This document shows, one piece after another, positions 10,639 through 22,221 of a DNA stretch of 64,000 nt; the stretch's first letter is position 1, and every line of letters begins with the position of its first letter. The stretch lies in assembly GCA_024082115.1 (NCBI GenBank), contig JAMRYE010000010.1, forward strand, positions 2,976,001 to 3,040,000, in the 5' to 3' direction. Below the pieces are notes generated by a model. The model worked only from the letters and a program-made list of their open reading frames with translations, was not told where the DNA came from and searched no databases. The stretch comes from Rhinocladiella similis (taxonomy: Eukaryota; Ascomycota; Eurotiomycetes; Chaetothyriales; Herpotrichiellaceae). The translations under genes were made by a program, and so were the position numbers.

Positions 10639-11576
10639 TGTCGTTGGTATAGAGTACCTAATCCCCAGGCTCTTCTGAGCAATGTAGCCGCCAGCCTACC
10701 ATGATATTTGAGAAAGAGATTCCTAATAGTATATGCTCGTCAAGTCCAAATGTTCGGCCGAGGACTCCGTCGCCAAATATGTTCAGTGCCCCTTGTGAAG
10801 AGCTTGGTAATAGTAAGCCACTGCAAAGAGTATATTTAGTTCACCATAATTACTTGGTGTGGTAGCGATCTACCTCAGGCGTCCACTGCCTGAAAATGAG
10901 ATTGTGTTTGAGTATCAGCAAAAACTGTCTAATCACTGACACGCACGGTATCGCAGACCAGTAGCCTGGCCAATTCGGGAATGTCAGTGGCCCGACTCTC
11001 GCAAGAACGAAATTCCTTGTTTGAACATGTTTACGAGTTCAAGGACGGAGTATAGCTGGCCTTGTTCACAATCTCCCTAGTCGATGCGCGGTATACCCTG
11101 CACTTCTCTCATTTCCTAGTCCGAAAAAGGAAGAGTGAAAACAAGCACGAAGAGCAGAACGTAGAATAAGGATATGGCGGTTTCTGTCAAGAGATCCTGC
11201 CGTGGTCTAGCCCGAAAGACTGCCCCAGGAGCTGGTGCGGTGTTCGTAAGGCTGTCACGTAGCTTACGAGGGGGATGAAAGGCACAGCTATCATGCTCCT
11301 GACATACTGGAGGAGGCACATGGTGAGTATTCCGGTTGAGTAGAAAGGGATATGTCGAATAACTCGTGGCTCTGGCTTGAAAGATCCTCTTCATTTTCAT
11401 CTCGTGCTCTCTAGCTCTCCACGGGATCTACCTCGAGTGGATACAATTCTGCCTTTGTGGCGTCAAAAGGCTCCACTGACTGAAATGTTTTGATAAGAAA
11501 AAAAAAAAATGAGGCGCAAAAAGCACAACGAGGGCGATACGGAGCACGGAGTACAGGTGAGCACATCAACCTCAAC
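10639..11576. other. Divergent intergenic region, CFA-like gene and aminotransferase
   Basis: These 938 bp lie between two head-to-head genes. A poly-A run (11499-11508) lies about 70 bp before the aminotransferase start. No convincing gene is seen. Confidence 0.5.
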
Positions 11577-13150
11577 ATGGGTATCTCGCAGGACCCCCAG
11601 CCCTTGTCGGCCTCGTCACATTTCTCGTCGCTCTCTCCCGTCGAAACAGACGAGGTGTTTAGTCTACTGGCGGCGTACCATCAAGACCCCCATCCCGATC
11701 GAGTCAGCCTTGGCGCCGGCGTGTACTGCACTGATGAGGGTGAGTCGTGGCCCCTGCGAGTCGTCGAGTGCGTCGAAAAGAGCCTCCACGAAGAGCGAGA
11801 CCCTCGACGACACGATTACATCCCCATCGAGGGCGACCGGCGCTTCCTCAACGTTGCCAGAGATCTGGTCTTCTCGTCATCGAGCTTGACCCAGCAAGAC
11901 CCACCCACGGGTAAACGACCACAGCATGCCTCAGTGTCACCGGACCGAGTTGTATCTGTACAGACCGTCTCCGGCACCGGTGCCAACCACATTGGCGCCC
12001 GGTTCCTGGCCGAGACTCTACGCCCGGGATGCGTATGGCTCTCTGATCCCACCTGGGCCAACCACCATGTGATATGGTCGTCTGTCGGTGTCGCCCAGCG
12101 ACTGTACCCGTACTACGACGCCGGCAGCTGCTCGTTCGACTTTCCCGCGATGATGGCGACCCTGGAGCGCGAAGCTCAACCTCGCGACGTCGTGGTCCTG
12201 CACGCCTGCGCGCACAACCCGACCGGCCTAGACCCGACGCAGGAGCAGTGGAAGGCGATCGCGCAGCTGTGCCGGCGTAAGCAGCTGTTCCCGTTCTTCG
12301 ACAGCGCCTACCAGGGGTTCGCCTCCGGTGACCCAGCCCAGGACGCGTGGGCCATCCGCCACTTCTGCGATCTGCAGCCGACCCAAGAGCTGTGCGTGGC
12401 TCAGTCCTTTTCCAAAAACTTCGGCCTCTACGGCCAAAGGGCCGGCGCTTTCCACCTGGTCGTCAACGATACCTCGATGGTCACTAGGGCCAGCGTGCTC
12501 GGGAGACTCGCCAACATGATCCGCTCCGAGTTTTCCGTGTCGCCGAGACATGGGTCCACCATCGTGCGAACCGTGTTGGAGGATGAGGCCCTGACGCGTG
12601 CGTGGCTGGCCGATCTACAGGTCATGAGCGGACGGATCAAGTCGATGAGGCTCGCTCTCTACAATGAATTGTGTCGTTTGCAGACGCCCGGCTCTTGGAA
12701 ACATATAGTGGACCAGGTAAGCAGCACGGAATGACTGAAGACCCGGATTGTTGTGCTTGGTCAGGAGGTCAGCTTTGACACATGGACTTTTCATACACTA
12801 ACGTCGAGATTAATCACTTAGGTCGGCATGTTCTCTTATACTGGTCTCACTCCGGCCGAAATAGCAATTCTTCGCCAACGATATCATATCTATATGCTCT
12901 CTTCTGGGCGCATCTCTATTGCAGGATGTAAGTTGCTGTCATCATTGCTATTCCTGTTACTGTTACTGTTACTGGCCGCGATCATCGTCGTCATTGTTCT
13001 CGAGCCGTCCTATTTGAAATGCATACGATGACATCATGCTTGATCTCTGGCTGACTGTATCGATATTGAACCACAGTAAACACAAAGAATGTGCAATACG
13101 TCGCTGCTGCTATACATGCTGTGAGAGAACGCAATCAATATCAAAGCTGA
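11577..13150 (+). CDS. Aspartate aminotransferase (class I PLP enzyme), three exons
   Basis: Transfers the amino group between aspartate and 2-oxoglutarate using PLP. The exons are 11577-12716, 12822-12927 and 13077-13150, giving 439 residues; the second junction splits a codon and restores GRISIAGLNTKNVQYVAAAI, the conserved C-terminal segment with the substrate-carboxylate arginine. Other signatures are SGTGANHIGARFL, the HNPTGLDPT loop at 213-221, FFDSAYQGFASGD, and the PLP lysine at about K280 in SFSKNFGLYGQRAG. The usual NFGLYGER is changed to GQR, and GAYR to GVYC, so this is a divergent paralogue, not obviously the housekeeping copy. No clear mitochondrial presequence is seen. The frame is open upstream of the chosen Met, but without another ATG in good position. 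Confidence 0.88.
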
Positions 13151-13536
13151 ACCTAATGCGGGAAGCTGGAACTAACACGGGGATCGCATGAGCATTGTGT
13201 TATCTGAGCAAATGAAAAACAATCTATGAAAAACAAGATCGACCAAAAGCAAACGAGATGACGCTCGACTTCAGCACCAGGATAGTTGTTGTAAACGAGT
13301 GTCGGGCCGTTGGGAAAACTTGTGCTTGCGTTCCAGCGCCGCAGCAAAATCACACAAAATAGACTGTATCAAAAACAAATAGACAATATCCCTCCCTCAA
13401 ATGGTCTTTCTCCCAGCTGATTCCTGTCAGCACACACCTTTCTTGGATTTGTGGCCTGGTACGCAATTCATACTGTCAAGACATAGTAGTCCAAGCCAGT
13501 GTGTCGTGCCGAATAACCACGTCTTGAAGTCATCTC
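13151..13536. other. Intergenic between convergent aminotransferase and PD-(D/E)XK-like gene
   Basis: 386 bp with no recognisable gene or repeat; it presumably holds the 3' ends of two convergent transcripts. Confidence 0.45.
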
Positions 13537-15154
13537 CTACAAGCCCTGGGCTTTCGCCAACTCAACCAATTGACTCGTCATCTCGGGCAAGACCTCATCC
13601 TTGTTCCAGCTCATGATTTGGTCGACCATTGAAAGGAAGGCTTCCATTTCACTGATGACGCAGGCGTGACATGACTTCAAAATGTTCATGTGATATGATG
13701 TCGTGTCGTCTGTCACTAAGGCATAATGAACCCATAATTGAATCAGCGGCCCGCACGAGGTGATGGAAAAGACGAGAGGTGTGCCTTTTCTGCGCAATGA
13801 ACCATTGGGCACGAACTGATCGTACGAGTCGGCGAACCGTTGCAAAGCGTTGATCATGTAGCTTCCGGAAACTGCAGCCTGGTTCTCGGCTTCGAAAGGA
13901 GTCCTCCCGGTGGTGTACGCCTTTCCCTCGATCACGATGTTGGGAAATCGATAATTCAAGGCGCTTTTGGACGGGTGTAGCTGAATGGCATTGCTGTTTT
14001 CAAGCCCAAGCATAAAGATGGTCGCCTTCCACACGGAAACACCATGCTTCGACAATGCCTGCGCCCACGTCGAGGTTTGAAGACCGATGGTGCAATCTGA
14101 ACAAGGTACACAAGGTCCCTTGGCACCAGTGCGATGTTCATCAGGCTTACTAGCGCTGTTCTCCAAGGATTCGTCTGCGGGTGAGTCTCTGCGTTGTCTC
14201 TTTCTGGGTCTTTCGGCGCTACCATTGATCTCATCGCCGACTTGAACTAGATCCTCAGGGTTGAACAAAGGTGGAAAAGTCTGAGCATTTGGCTGAAGCT
14301 TCTCGTCCCATTCTAGTCCAAGGGTTAGTCCACAACGATGCATATCAACAGACTTTCTTCGAGGGGTCTCTTACTGCATTTTCTGGTGAAACAGAAGGCA
14401 TCCTCCTTATCCAGTTCCTCGAGTCCTGCGATGATGACTTCGACATAGTTATCTTCTTGAATGTTTGATTGCATCCTACCCATAACGGCGAGACACATGC
14501 TCTTCGCGATCGCCGATATGCCTGATGATATGTCGCGGTTGAAGATTGCATTCACTTGGAGTTGGATATTCTCTGGCAGTGTCACCATCTGAACAAAGAT
14601 CATGACCTTGCGGAGAGTTTCGAAGCGGTAAGATGCAGATGCTACTGTTGATGTAGTCATTATGGTAGACTCTTGTCGTACTGCTGAGTGGTCCGATTCA
14701 CTTCCTGTTCTCTCTGTGTCTTTCTTTCTACTTCCGGAAGTGGAGTTGCTCAGTTGGCTTTGGAGCTGCCCTAGATTTTTCTTGGAAAGTTGAAGCTTGG
14801 GTAGTTCTTCTTCTTCTTGTTGTTGTTGTCGTTGCTGCTTTGGGTGCCGGTTTCCGTGACGTGTTGGTTGCTGGCCTTCGAGAGCCTGTAAGGAGTCAAT
14901 CTGTTTTTCTGAGGCCGTTGGTGGTGAACTCTTAGGAGGTTGCTTTGGCGGTTCCTGGAATTGGATAGTGTATTGAGCTCTCTGAGCTCTAGTCAATGGA
15001 CCGTTGGTAGCAGAAGTTGAGGCGTTCTTTGGGGCACTTGCTGAATTGCTACCTTCGAATTGTTAACGCAATCTGTCTGTACACAAAATGTGAGTGACGA
15101 AGGCACACCTTGAGAGCGTCCTCTCAGCCCTTTAGGTACATCTTTGGAAGCCAT
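13537..15154 (-). CDS. Putative PD-(D/E)XK nuclease-like fungal protein, three exons
   Basis: The exons are 15154-15109, 15052-14375 and 14312-13537, with split codons at both junctions, giving 499 residues from MASKDVPKGLRG. Residues 30 to about 130 are Gln/Lys/Ser-rich and disordered. A basic cluster RPRKRQRR follows the second junction and may be a nuclear localisation signal. The C-terminal third has PNIVIEGKAY, then EAENQAAVSGSYMINALQ, then a strand-rich part and a helix. This order resembles the IETK...Q..W pattern of the fungal PD-(D/E)XK family known as PDDEXK_12, with E-x-K as the possible catalytic pair. That assignment is inferred from pattern only. The intron at 14374-14313 has a clear CTAAC branch site. 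The biological role is unknown. Confidence 0.6.
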
Positions 15155-16051
15155 TTCTGGAGGTGGCTAGATTGTATTGCGGTAGCTCGTTGTGACAATG
15201 GCGCTGAGGCTGTCGCAGGAGGCTGATGCTGTATGAGTCGTCAGTACAAGCCAGGCTGCGCTGGCAATCGCAATCGAGTTTCCGTACCGTCTTTGTCAGT
15301 GTCTAACTCTGAAAACAAAGCACTGGTGGAGGGGTTTGAAGGCTAGTCACTAGTATTTGAGTGTTTGAGATGGGTTTGCCCTTGAAGTCCTTTGTTGAAA
15401 TGAGACAGGTAACATTCCATCGTCCCCTAGGTGACCCGGTGGTTGCCAAAATAAAGAATTCACGATGAATCTATTCGACATTCTTTGTTGTCTTGACACC
15501 CTTGGCATTCTAAGACAGGAAAACTGTGAACACCGGAGATGAAAGTCAGAGTCCATGCCCCTGGATCTCTTTGTTGTGTCGTGACTGCCACTGACTGGTA
15601 TTGACCTAACATTCCACAGTTTCCAGGGCGATATTACGTCGAAAACAAAGCTGGGGAGTTGTCGCAAATACCTTATGTTGTCGTTATCAGTCATTTTGGC
15701 GTCCGTGATATATGTAGTTGGCTCTGGTGGGCTTTCGGGAAGTTGCAATGAGGTGTTTGTATGGCGAAGCAATCAGAGAGATCTCGTACTGAGGATTGGT
15801 GCAAGGGTCCCAGGTACGAATACGAGTACGAGTACGATCATATCACCCCTTGTTCAAGTAGGGAAGGGCTAGTGAGGTATCAGAGCAGCACCAATCTCAG
15901 GCAAAGTTTTACTCAAATCTTCCCCATGATGACGGTGGCGCAAGCCAGCCTAAACGAAATATGCTCGACTTGATTGGTCTTCTATGATAATACTCTTCAG
16001 GTGTACAACATGGGCCTGACGAAAACTAAGGAGGCAAGGTGAAGAACCATC
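15155..16051. other. Intergenic, no supported gene
   Basis: These 897 bp include the promoter of the PD-(D/E)XK-like gene. A 140-codon minus-strand frame at 15772-15350 has no recognisable domain and no splice support, and I do not call it. A short tandem of ACGAGT/ACGAAT units lies near 15816-15836. Confidence 0.45.
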
Positions 16052-16753
16052 TCAAGAACCCTCCTTTGCAATGACGATCCCAAATGGGTCATTGTCTGGA
16101 TCCATAACACGGATGTATTCCATCCAATTTGAGATCTCTTTTGCTGTTTGGTCTCCATAGATCTTCTCCACAAAGGCAAACATCAAGTCCGTGCCACTGG
16201 CCACTCCTGAAGATGTCCATATGTTACCATCCTCTGTCCATCGGGCCTTCGGAAGCCAGTGCACCTGTGGTCGCCATTTGGTGATGATATCCCATGCTCC
16301 TTTGAAGAGGGTCGCCTTTTTGTCATCGAGCAGGCCGCTTTGCGAAAGGATACCAGACCCGGTGCAGACAGTAAGCAAATGCTTCAGGCTTGGATATCGT
16401 TCGCGCGCGAATTTGACTATCGGCTCAACAACGGCCGGGTTGGGCTGGCCAGTTCTCGCTGGGTCGAAGGATCCCATGCCTCCAGGGATAATCAGAACGT
16501 CAAGTTCGGGCGCTGACTTGAAATCGTGGGTAGGCTGTAAAGTCTGCGAGGTTGTAAATGGCCCCATGCCCATGTTTGCAGGCCATTCTTTAGGCGTAGT
16601 GCTCTTCGGAAATGTGTCCTCTGCAATGAGTGAGAGGCTTATGCCAGGGACGCGGTGTGACAAGTTATTGAGGACATCGAGTGGGCCACAGACATCGATG
16701 AGTTGAAACCCATCATAGAGGATCAAACCGAATCTTGTGGGCAAGCTGTCCAT
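16052..16753 (-). CDS. DJ-1/PfpI (ThiJ) family protein
   Basis: The 233-residue product starts at MDSLPTRFGLILYDGF. The fold's landmarks are visible: the first strand FGLILYDGFQLIDVCGPLDV, LDVLIIPGGMG with the conserved glycines, and the nucleophile elbow VCTGSGILSQSGLL, where the cysteine is expected to be reactive. KATLFKGAWDII and SSGVASGTDLMFAFVE complete the pattern. The family holds glyoxalases, isonitrile hydratase-like enzymes and cysteine amidases; the GLL..KKAT stretch is typical of the intracellular isonitrile-hydratase/transcription-regulator-like branch, but the substrate is not decidable. The frame is open further upstream of the chosen Met, with other in-frame Mets, but conservation begins here. 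Confidence 0.85.
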   Translation of the reverse strand: MDSLPTRFGLILYDGFQLIDVCGPLDVLNNLSHRVPGISLSLIAEDTFPKSTTPKEWPANMGMGPFTTSQTLQPTHDFKSAPELDVLIIPGGMGSFDPARTGQPNPAVVEPIVKFARERYPSLKHLLTVCTGSGILSQSGLLDDKKATLFKGAWDIITKWRPQVHWLPKARWTEDGNIWTSSGVASGTDLMFAFVEKIYGDQTAKEISNWMEYIRVMDPDNDPFGIVIAKEGS

Positions 16754-17275
16754 GTTCAGTGAGATTGGGTGGATTTGCATCGACTGTACTAATGTTGGAG
16801 CAACGATGATAATGGCCTCGACAGAGAAAATAGTAGAGTGTGCCCTGATCAGACAGTTTGGAGTTAGCGACCACAAAGGCGGTTTTATATGGAAGAGACA
16901 TCACGGAACCACGGGCACAAGAGCCATAAGACCAGGATTGCCTGCCCATTTCTACTTTTGTCTTCTGAAAAGCCCTCGAGCTCTTCGTTCATCATTCGGG
17001 CCTCCGTGGAGTGTACAATCAACTTTGATAGGCAGCCAAATCATTGACACCCGTGAAATCATATTACGGTTCATATACAACGTATCGGCTCATATCAGCG
17101 GCATCCAAAGGGCATAGTTGTGGTCATTACAAACATTACCGGCGCCTTTCAGTCTCCGCGTTCTGAGAGTAAGCTAGATCCGCAATCAAATGGTAAGGTT
17201 GATTGGCTCGGTCTAACGCATAGACAAGGCCTCTGAGAACGGCATATGTGCAACTGTTGACTCCTACACCTTCAT
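16754..17275. other. Divergent intergenic region, DJ-1 gene and Zn2Cys6 regulator
   Basis: These 522 bp lie between head-to-head genes. This layout is compatible with the regulator controlling its neighbour, but no binding site pair (CGG..CCG) could be singled out with confidence. Confidence 0.4.
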
Positions 17276-19360
17276 ATGACACAGGCAACCGCCATGGACG
17301 GATGTTTTACAAGACCAAAGAAGGCGGAACGAGCTTGTAAGCCTTGCCGCGATCTCAAAGTCAGGTGTCTACCGTGTCCAGAGCGGGACGATATTTGCCA
17401 GAAGTGCAAACGGTCTGGTGCACACTGTGTCTTCGAGGAGGTGAAGCGACGGAGGAAACGGAAAGCTGAGCCTGATCTCGAGAGCTTGACAGCACTCCAA
17501 GCGAAAGTAGCCGAATTGACCACACAACTCGACCTCAGCGTTTGTGAGAAGCAAGAAAAAGCAGATTCGCGACGCGCCTGCCACTCTCCCGATCATGAGA
17601 CTTTCACTAGAGGCATCCACGACTTCGCTACACCCGATACTTCGCTCTTCAGGGACGTACACAACCATGATCGAGAAGACGTCCGTGGTGACGCGCCATA
17701 CACAGTCCCGACCTCATGCGACATACCCAACGTCGAAAGAATACCTGGGCTGGAACGCTTCTGTTGGAGCGCGGAGCTTTCTCATGATGCGGCGGCTTCA
17801 GCCCTGTGCACGTACAGAGAGAGAATGATTCATCATTTCCCCTTTGTCCCTATCCCCGGAAGTGCTACCCTTCAAGAACTGTCAATAACGTACCCTATCA
17901 CTCTGCATGCCGTGATCGTGGTCTCATCTGGCGAGGACAAGCAGCTGCAAAGAACGCTTGAGAGAAGCTTCCGGGACCAAGTCCTCCGATCAGTCATGAT
18001 AGATGGCGATAGGAATATCGATCTTCTCCAGGCGTTGATCATATATCTGGCATGGTATCACTTCTTCTACATTCCTATGAAACAACAATTCTATCAGACT
18101 CTTCAGATAGCCATCAGCGTTTGTATAGATATGAAATTCGACAGACCTCCCGAAGATGCTACGTCGAAACGCGTTGAGGGAGACACTAGGGCAATGCACA
18201 AGCCAGCTCTTGATGCAACCGGACATCACTATCACAGCAAGTCCGCGAGACGTGCGTACATAGGGTGCTATTGCCTCTCCACCATCACATCCTGGATCTG
18301 GTGCAAGCCAAGCACCCTGCAGTGTACCAGCTACCTAAACCAATGTGCACGGTCGCTCTCGGATGCGCCAGAATACGCTACAGACACCATGATACTACCC
18401 TTCCTTGAATCCATGGTTCTTGGAAATGAGCGCCACCATGCCTGCCTACCTCCCGCCTTCGATCATTCAAGTCAGACCGGTCTGGGGGATGTAGAAGTCA
18501 GTCTAGCTACACTCCAAGACAAGCTGGCTGCACTACGGTCACTGGTTAGGACTTCAGAGCATGCTACATTCGACCTGATCAGTTTCTACGCCGTCTCGTA
18601 CGGGCACGAAATGAAAATGCTGAACCCCTGCAATCCCGCAGCCTCGGTCGACGCCGGGCAAAGTATTGCTCCGACCCCAAGTCGTGCTAGATGCTTGACG
18701 ATCTGTCTGCACACCGCTTCGAAAGTTTTTGAGACATTTCTCTCCCTGTCTCTTGACGAATATCCTAGCTTATCGGTCTTGCAGTGGTGGGCTCTGACAT
18801 GCAACACTGCATACCTATACCGTCTGTGCCTAGGCATTCCCGAGCTTCCAGATTGGGACGTCATGGCCGCTCGCGACTTCACAAAACTGGAGATATATCT
18901 CGACCTTTTGTGCTATCGCTTGGAGCGCGCCACGGGGTCAACACTCGAGAAGCCGGCCGGCCGTGACCTCTATTCCCTTCTATGTCCGATCTTCACCAAT
19001 GTCAAGCGCAGCTACGAAAGACTGAACAAACTTGCCAAGAAGGTGAGCGCGAATGGCGGACACAACGTTCATGCACATGTGTTTCTGAAAGGACAGGAAA
19101 AAGAGAAGCCCGCGTGGAAGAAACCAGCCATACACAGAAGTCGGTGTCCGGCGTTTCGGTACATGTCTCAAGCTGAAGAATTGAGTTTCGGTCCAGCATG
19201 TGGTGGTGATGGCGCAAATGTACAAGCTAACGGAGAGACAGACCTAGACATGTTCTTGAACTCGTCGTTGTTCGATGGGAACAACACAAGGTATGAAGAT
19301 ATGTCGACGTTTCATGTGGGACCATTAGATATAGACCATGCGCAAGATCACTGGACGTAG
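17276..19360 (+). CDS. Zn2Cys6 fungal transcription factor
   Basis: A nuclear regulator of 694 residues encoded in one exon. The N terminus holds the binuclear zinc cluster ACKPCRDLKVRC, then a nine-residue spacer to CQKCKRSGAHC; the third loop is longer than the common six. It is followed by the basic linker KRRRKRKAEP and a leucine-rich dimerisation stretch (LTALQAKVAELTTQL). The middle part (about 180-560) resembles the fungal_trans regulatory domain. Its closest look is to the group annotated as C6 transcription factors with the zinc cluster within 50 residues of the start. A second Met at codon 7 is an alternative start. Target genes are unknown; the divergent DJ-1 gene is the nearest candidate. 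Confidence 0.9.
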   Translation: MTQATAMDGCFTRPKKAERACKPCRDLKVRCLPCPERDDICQKCKRSGAHCVFEEVKRRRKRKAEPDLESLTALQAKVAELTTQLDLSVCEKQEKADSRRACHSPDHETFTRGIHDFATPDTSLFRDVHNHDREDVRGDAPYTVPTSCDIPNVERIPGLERFCWSAELSHDAAASALCTYRERMIHHFPFVPIPGSATLQELSITYPITLHAVIVVSSGEDKQLQRTLERSFRDQVLRSVMIDGDRNIDLLQALIIYLAWYHFFYIPMKQQFYQTLQIAISVCIDMKFDRPPEDATSKRVEGDTRAMHKPALDATGHHYHSKSARRAYIGCYCLSTITSWIWCKPSTLQCTSYLNQCARSLSDAPEYATDTMILPFLESMVLGNERHHACLPPAFDHSSQTGLGDVEVSLATLQDKLAALRSLVRTSEHATFDLISFYAVSYGHEMKMLNPCNPAASVDAGQSIAPTPSRARCLTICLHTASKVFETFLSLSLDEYPSLSVLQWWALTCNTAYLYRLCLGIPELPDWDVMAARDFTKLEIYLDLLCYRLERATGSTLEKPAGRDLYSLLCPIFTNVKRSYERLNKLAKKVSANGGHNVHAHVFLKGQEKEKPAWKKPAIHRSRCPAFRYMSQAEELSFGPACGGDGANVQANGETDLDMFLNSSLFDGNNTRYEDMSTFHVGPLDIDHAQDHWT

Positions 19361-21067
19361 TCTGGGGAGTTCTTATGCAACTGCAGTTACCGAGATCCCT
19401 ATGAGCGAGCTCGACCTCCGGGAAGCTGTCCAGCCACATTTGAAAGACCCCCGTAGCCAAATTCAGATTGGACCTGAACCGCATCATGCTTTCATCGAGA
19501 GCATGAGTCCGTCAGTCGGCCAGGTAAACCACTCTTGTCTTCTATAGCCGCCGAAAAAGCACACCATGAGCATGTGCCAACACCTTCGACCATCACCCCT
19601 ATTGGAACCGCATTTTGAGGTAATCGGCGACGATTACGACGTCGTTCGAAGGTCTGCAAACTCTCAAGCCGTTCGACAAATTCACAACCGAAGTGCCCGA
19701 CAGGAGGGACTCGAAATCGAAATGGACCCTGACAGCCAAGCAGAAAACCATTCTCAAAATCCATGGTTGACTTGAACAGCATGGAACTGAGTCATTGATA
19801 TGTCTGAAACGCGGCGACTTAGTTGTGTTATGACATGGGCATATCGCTTATACTGAACTCCTCAAATGGTTCCTGAGTTATGAGCGATCACAGAGACGTT
19901 AGACACGTGGAATGCCTAGTCATAAAACGCTGGTAAAGCACACAGTTGACTCTCAACAATCAGCTTCATGAGATTCTCTGGCTGTTCGGGAGTCGAAGCG
20001 GCAAGCTCAGCGTGGACTTTCCGTGGAGCACGGTCTCGATATTGATTAGGGTGAAGAAGTTTACAAAAGGTGTGTCCGCCCAGATGGACCGACCAACCCG
20101 ACGAAGCGCGGCATCAGCGGCAGGGTGGTGACATTGACGTTGAGCTTGAAGCCGGCTTGTCTGAGAGTGCTACCATAACGTTATGATGGACGCTGACGAG
20201 CGAAGTGTACCATGAAGATGTTTGCCCGGCTAGGGTGAGATTTATCTAGAACGTAGGCCGTAGTCATGCACTTCTCCGGAGACGGGACGGCATGCGACTA
20301 GTCCCCAATGTTAGCTCTGGTTTTCAGCCTCACCAGCATCATCAGATCTACTACGGTACAATCCAATACCATGTCCAGCGCTTCACTATGGTAGACAAGG
20401 TTGTTGGATGGCCCCCAATCTTATCAATTGGCTGAACTCTTGTAAATACTACCAGGAGGCACTCCGTACCTCGTACTATGGTATGCTGAAGCAGCGTGAA
20501 AGCGTCGAGTTATCAATACCCCATAAATAGTCATCTCGAATGCTTGCTCAACCGCCTATCCACGCCACACGTTTCCACATACCACCGGTCACAAAACAAT
20601 GAATTAGAAAACTAAGACTTCCTTGACCTCTTATTATCATTGAAAGCGAATTGTGTCTTTGACAAACGTGACTTTCATTCATGCCCTTGTCCTTCATTCT
20701 CTACCTCGTCTTGTTCCATAATGGTAGACAAAGAACCAATTGTCGCTTTGTCTCCTCTGCAACACAACACAACTTGAATCAATTACTATAAACACACAAC
20801 TCACTAGGGCTCTGATCACTTCATTTTCACGTTAGATCCATTGTTCACCTACTGCCATGTCCTGCCTGCTGACTCCAAGTGCCTCGACGACACAAAGAGC
20901 AGGAGCAGGCTCTCGATTTTCAAAAGCCCAACTATATAAATATACCTACTCCTCCTTCTCCGCTACCAAGACGTTTCTTTTCTCTTCTTCTCCAAGAACC
21001 AAAACAACACTATCTCCTCACCAGTCTGGTTACAGGTGAGTCTGCAACATACGTACCAATACCCAAC
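19361..21067. other. Long intergenic region, no supported gene
   Basis: These 1.7 kb show only short frames with no recognisable domain or coherent splice pattern. A TATA-like box near the right end belongs to the next gene. I see no transposon ends or direct repeats. Confidence 0.45.
20933..20942 (+). promoter_or_regulatory. TATA box upstream of orphan gene
   Basis: TATATAAATA lies 126 bp before the start codon at 21068. It is followed by a C/T-rich stretch (20945-20995), the usual layout of a strong fungal core promoter. Confidence 0.55.
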
Positions 21068-21478
21068 ATGGCCACTCCTCAATACCAGATTGCCCCGATG
21101 GCGATGACAGGCGACGTGGCGGCCGACTTCGAAGAAATCACCTTCCGGTTCGCCGTCATGGACAGCATATGTGACGAACTACGGTACGACCCCTCCTTCA
21201 TGGACGCCGGTCGCTTCGTCAATGCATTTGACACCGTCAATGCGTTGCTGGATGCGCTTGAAGTAGACTTTCGTACGTTTCGTGTACACTACCGACGAAC
21301 CATGCCAGAGATCCTGCGGCCTTGGGTGAACCATCTTCGTGGGAAGCCGGCGAGTCTACGGACGCGAATCGCAGACATAAGAGTGGAGATCCGAGAAGCG
21401 GCGAGTCTGGCGTGGGAGCAATTCTGGTATGATATGGTGAATGCGGACAGTGATGAAGAGGAAGAGGATGGAAATTGA
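21068..21478 (+). CDS. Hypothetical acidic helical protein
   Basis: The 136-residue product starts MATPQYQIAPMAM and ends in an acidic tail NADSDEEEEDGN. It is predicted mostly helical, without signal peptide or transmembrane segment, and has no motif I recognise. The start was chosen because it follows the TATA box and pyrimidine-rich leader. The frame is open upstream to 20879, but that part reads as leader. A GTGAGT preceded by TTACAG at about 21035 could be part of a leader intron signal. Codon use is ordinary. Confidence 0.5.
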   Translation: MATPQYQIAPMAMTGDVAADFEEITFRFAVMDSICDELRYDPSFMDAGRFVNAFDTVNALLDALEVDFRTFRVHYRRTMPEILRPWVNHLRGKPASLRTRIADIRVEIREAASLAWEQFWYDMVNADSDEEEEDGN

Positions 21479-22221
21479 AAACAGACGTATGAGAAGTTTG
21501 TAACAGGTTAGTTATCCAATTCTTGGATCACGTAGCTCAATATGAGGAGTATCCATTGGCACTCTACAAAACGGAAGTTGTCATTGCAATGGTCATGTTT
21601 CGAAGCTGGATCTGATGAAAAGGGATCATGGTTCCGAAGACGTATTCACGCAACTCAGGATGATAGTCATTCTGAAACAAATCCGTGAAACCCATCATGG
21701 TGCTTTTCCGTGCATCCAAAGTGATATCGCAATATTGAAACCGGTGCGGGTTTGGTCTGTCTGGAGGACATCACGTACCATAATAGGCGAGGCTGAGATC
21801 CCCTAAATTAAGCAAGTTAAACTCCGATCTAAGTGGATAATGTTAGTGCAAGGCTCGGTTCCGAGACTCCGTTCCTCAACCGGGGGATACAACAAGAAGT
21901 CAGAACCTACATCAACCCTGATCAGGACTATTGTAGAGAAACACGGAACCGACCAAGGCCATTCTCAGCTTGTTTACGCAATGCTGACCGTGACGTGTGA
22001 TGCGTGATGTCCCAATGTAATGGATTCCTCTCGGTTGAGAGGGTTGGAATTTCTCCACAGTTTCGCCTTGTAACCTCGGGACCCCCTCACGAACAACCGC
22101 TGCAGTAGTTCGTATAAAACATGATTGACAGTCAGCACGTCAAGCGAGGGGCTGTTGGTCAGAACGTTTAAACTCAATCGTAAGGGCGATAACGGTAAAC
22201 GAACACCACCAGGAACGAACA
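21479..22221. other. Intergenic, no supported gene
   Basis: 743 bp without a convincing frame; it includes the SDR promoter. Confidence 0.45.

Noticed and set aside
15350..15772. A 140-codon minus-strand frame
   Set aside because: There is no recognisable domain, no splice continuation and no codon pattern like its neighbours.
21785..21850. Words resembling part of 5S rRNA (GATCCC, TTAAGC, AACTCCG)
   Set aside because: The words are in the wrong order and spacing, and no terminal stem can be formed.
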